Below are positions 14,042 to 14,323 of a stretch of DNA of 14,323 nucleotides, in pieces. Numbering within the stretch: position 1 is the first letter of the stretch; the number at the start of each line of letters is the position of its first letter. The notes beneath the pieces are model-generated. The model had not been told where the DNA came from and made no database searches. It worked only from the letters and a program-made list of their open reading frames with translations. Origin of the DNA: Synergistaceae bacterium (GTDB lineage Bacteria; Synergistota; Synergistia; Synergistales; Aminobacteriaceae); contig JAFRSL010000012.1 of assembly GCA_017427625.1 (NCBI GenBank), positions 1 to 14,323 on the forward strand. The letters run 5' to 3'. The position numbers were made by a program, and so were the translations under genes.

Positions 14042-14094
14042 GGGGCGTAATCATAGCGGTTGCGATTGACCGCAGGAAGTACCGCAAGAAGTAA
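14042..14094 (+). pseudogene. Remnant of an mglC 3' end
   Basis: Translated in the frame ending with TAA at 14092-14094, this reads GVIIAVAIDRRKYRKK. The intact mglC at 12096-12153 ends GVIIAVAVAIDLTKYRRK. The DNA matches over GGGCGTAATCAT, GCGGTTGCGATTGACC and the AAGTACCG region, with a six-base deletion and a few substitutions. No start or upstream mglC sequence accompanies it: the match stops sharply at about 14041, against AT-rich cassette DNA. It is followed by a strong terminator, like a normal operon end. Either an earlier mglC end was displaced by insertion of the cassette, or a second copy of the transporter operon was mostly lost. Confidence 0.75.
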
Positions 14095-14117
14095 TCAGCA
14101 GAGTGTGAGAAATGAAG

Positions 14118-14149
14118 TCCCCCGGTTGTGAGAGGCCGGGGGATTTTTT
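14118..14149 (+). terminator. Strong intrinsic terminator
   Basis: TCCCCCGG (14118-14125) pairs with CCGGGGGA (14136-14143) across a 10-base loop, followed by six T (14144-14149). It ends transcription from the cassette and was probably the terminator of the mglC copy now seen as a remnant. Confidence 0.9.
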
Positions 14150-14213
14150 GTGCGCTAACGTCTGTTTTTCCTGATGGCGAGGATAAGTGATGCCAGTACA
14201 TATTCCGGCGGCG

Positions 14214-14286
14214 AAGGCCACTGTGCACGGAAAGTTAAGGCCAGCGTATCGGAGTTTTAAGGCCACCATCACGCAATAGAAGGCCA
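14214..14286 (+). repeat. Four AAGGCCA repeats at 21-23 base spacing, possible insertion-sequence end
   Basis: AAGGCCA begins at 14214, 14237, 14259 and 14280. Two units share a longer form, CGGA followed by a T-rich stretch and TTAAGGCCA. The period is about two helical turns. Multiple short terminal repeats of this kind are typical of IS21-family ends, whose transposase genes would then lie to the right of the window. I see no convincing gene in 14150-14323: frames on both strands are short or run through the terminator. The family assignment is inference. Confidence 0.45.
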
Positions 14287-14305
14287 TCTCATATAATGGA
14301 CAAGG

Positions 14306-14321
14306 CACACCAGCAGGTGTG
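14306..14321. repeat. Perfect inverted repeat at the right edge
   Basis: CACACC (14306-14311) and GGTGTG (14316-14321) are inverted copies around AGCA. A TATAAT at 14292-14297 lies just upstream on the plus strand, so this could be an operator or leader hairpin of a gene beyond the window. Confidence 0.3.
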
Positions 14322-14323
14322 AC

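Noticed and set aside
13944..14228. Minus-strand open frame overlapping the maturase 3' end
   Set aside because: It crosses the terminator and the remnant and lies opposite a clear radical SAM gene.
14214..14286. CRISPR array
   Set aside because: The repeats are only 7 bases with 14-16 base gaps, far below CRISPR repeat and spacer sizes, and no cas gene is visible.
14051..14308. Minus-strand open frame that looks hydrophobic
   Set aside because: It runs through the strong terminator and the mglC remnant, and its hydrophobic look comes from the TGGCCTT repeats. No start or family signal supports it.

Overview
The window looks like a diderm, non-sporulating anaerobe of the phylum Synergistota (gut or rumen type). 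This is an inference. It rests on a C-terminal sorting signal in the middle of the CAP-domain protein that resembles the Synergistota type (GGC motif, hydrophobic helix, basic tail), on Sec-type periplasmic sugar-binding proteins, and on the gene order nadE-yebC-ruvC-spoIID-like-queA. The body of the window is close to 50% GC: one 60-base line inside mglC (11641-11700) counts 31/60. The block from about 12.24 to 14.04 kb is clearly more AT-rich: the line 13021-13080 counts 22/60.

Layout. (1) Positions 1-3692, minus strand: a tight housekeeping operon nadE > yebC > ruvC > SpoIID/LytB-domain protein > queA, with queA cut by the left edge. Its genes abut or overlap, and several use TTG or GTG starts. 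(2) Positions 3769-5097, minus strand: a two-gene unit of a 52-residue zinc-ribbon protein and a 344-residue coiled-coil, tail-anchored protein of unknown role, with a clear sigma70-type promoter and a hairpin terminator. (3) Positions 5212-7236, plus strand: a secreted protein with two CAP domains that reads as a head-to-tail fusion of two precursor proteins. (4) Positions 7303-12153, plus strand: a galactose/glucose (Mgl-type) ABC transporter operon with two paralogous binding proteins, then the ATPase MglA and the permease MglC, ending in an intrinsic terminator. (5) Positions 12208-14002, plus strand: an AT-rich cassette with a small helix-turn-helix protein, a 55-residue six-cysteine peptide that is not among the longer open frames, and a radical SAM/SPASM enzyme. 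This reads as a ribosomally made, post-translationally modified peptide (RiPP) locus. Its promoter has a run of nine C between a perfect -35 box and a good -10 box, as expected for a phase-variable switch. (6) Positions 14042-14323: a remnant of a second mglC 3' end, a strong terminator, and four regularly spaced AAGGCCA repeats that resemble the multiple terminal repeats of some insertion sequences.

How the parts fit. The mgl genes bring in hexose. Its two binding proteins may be anchored differently, and a stem-loop after the first one probably raises its output over the rest of the operon. The peptide cassette seems to have arrived between mglC and its downstream terminator, because mglC-like 3' ends lie on both sides of it. 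The sequence does not show what the modified peptide does. No exporter, protease or immunity gene is visible before the right edge.
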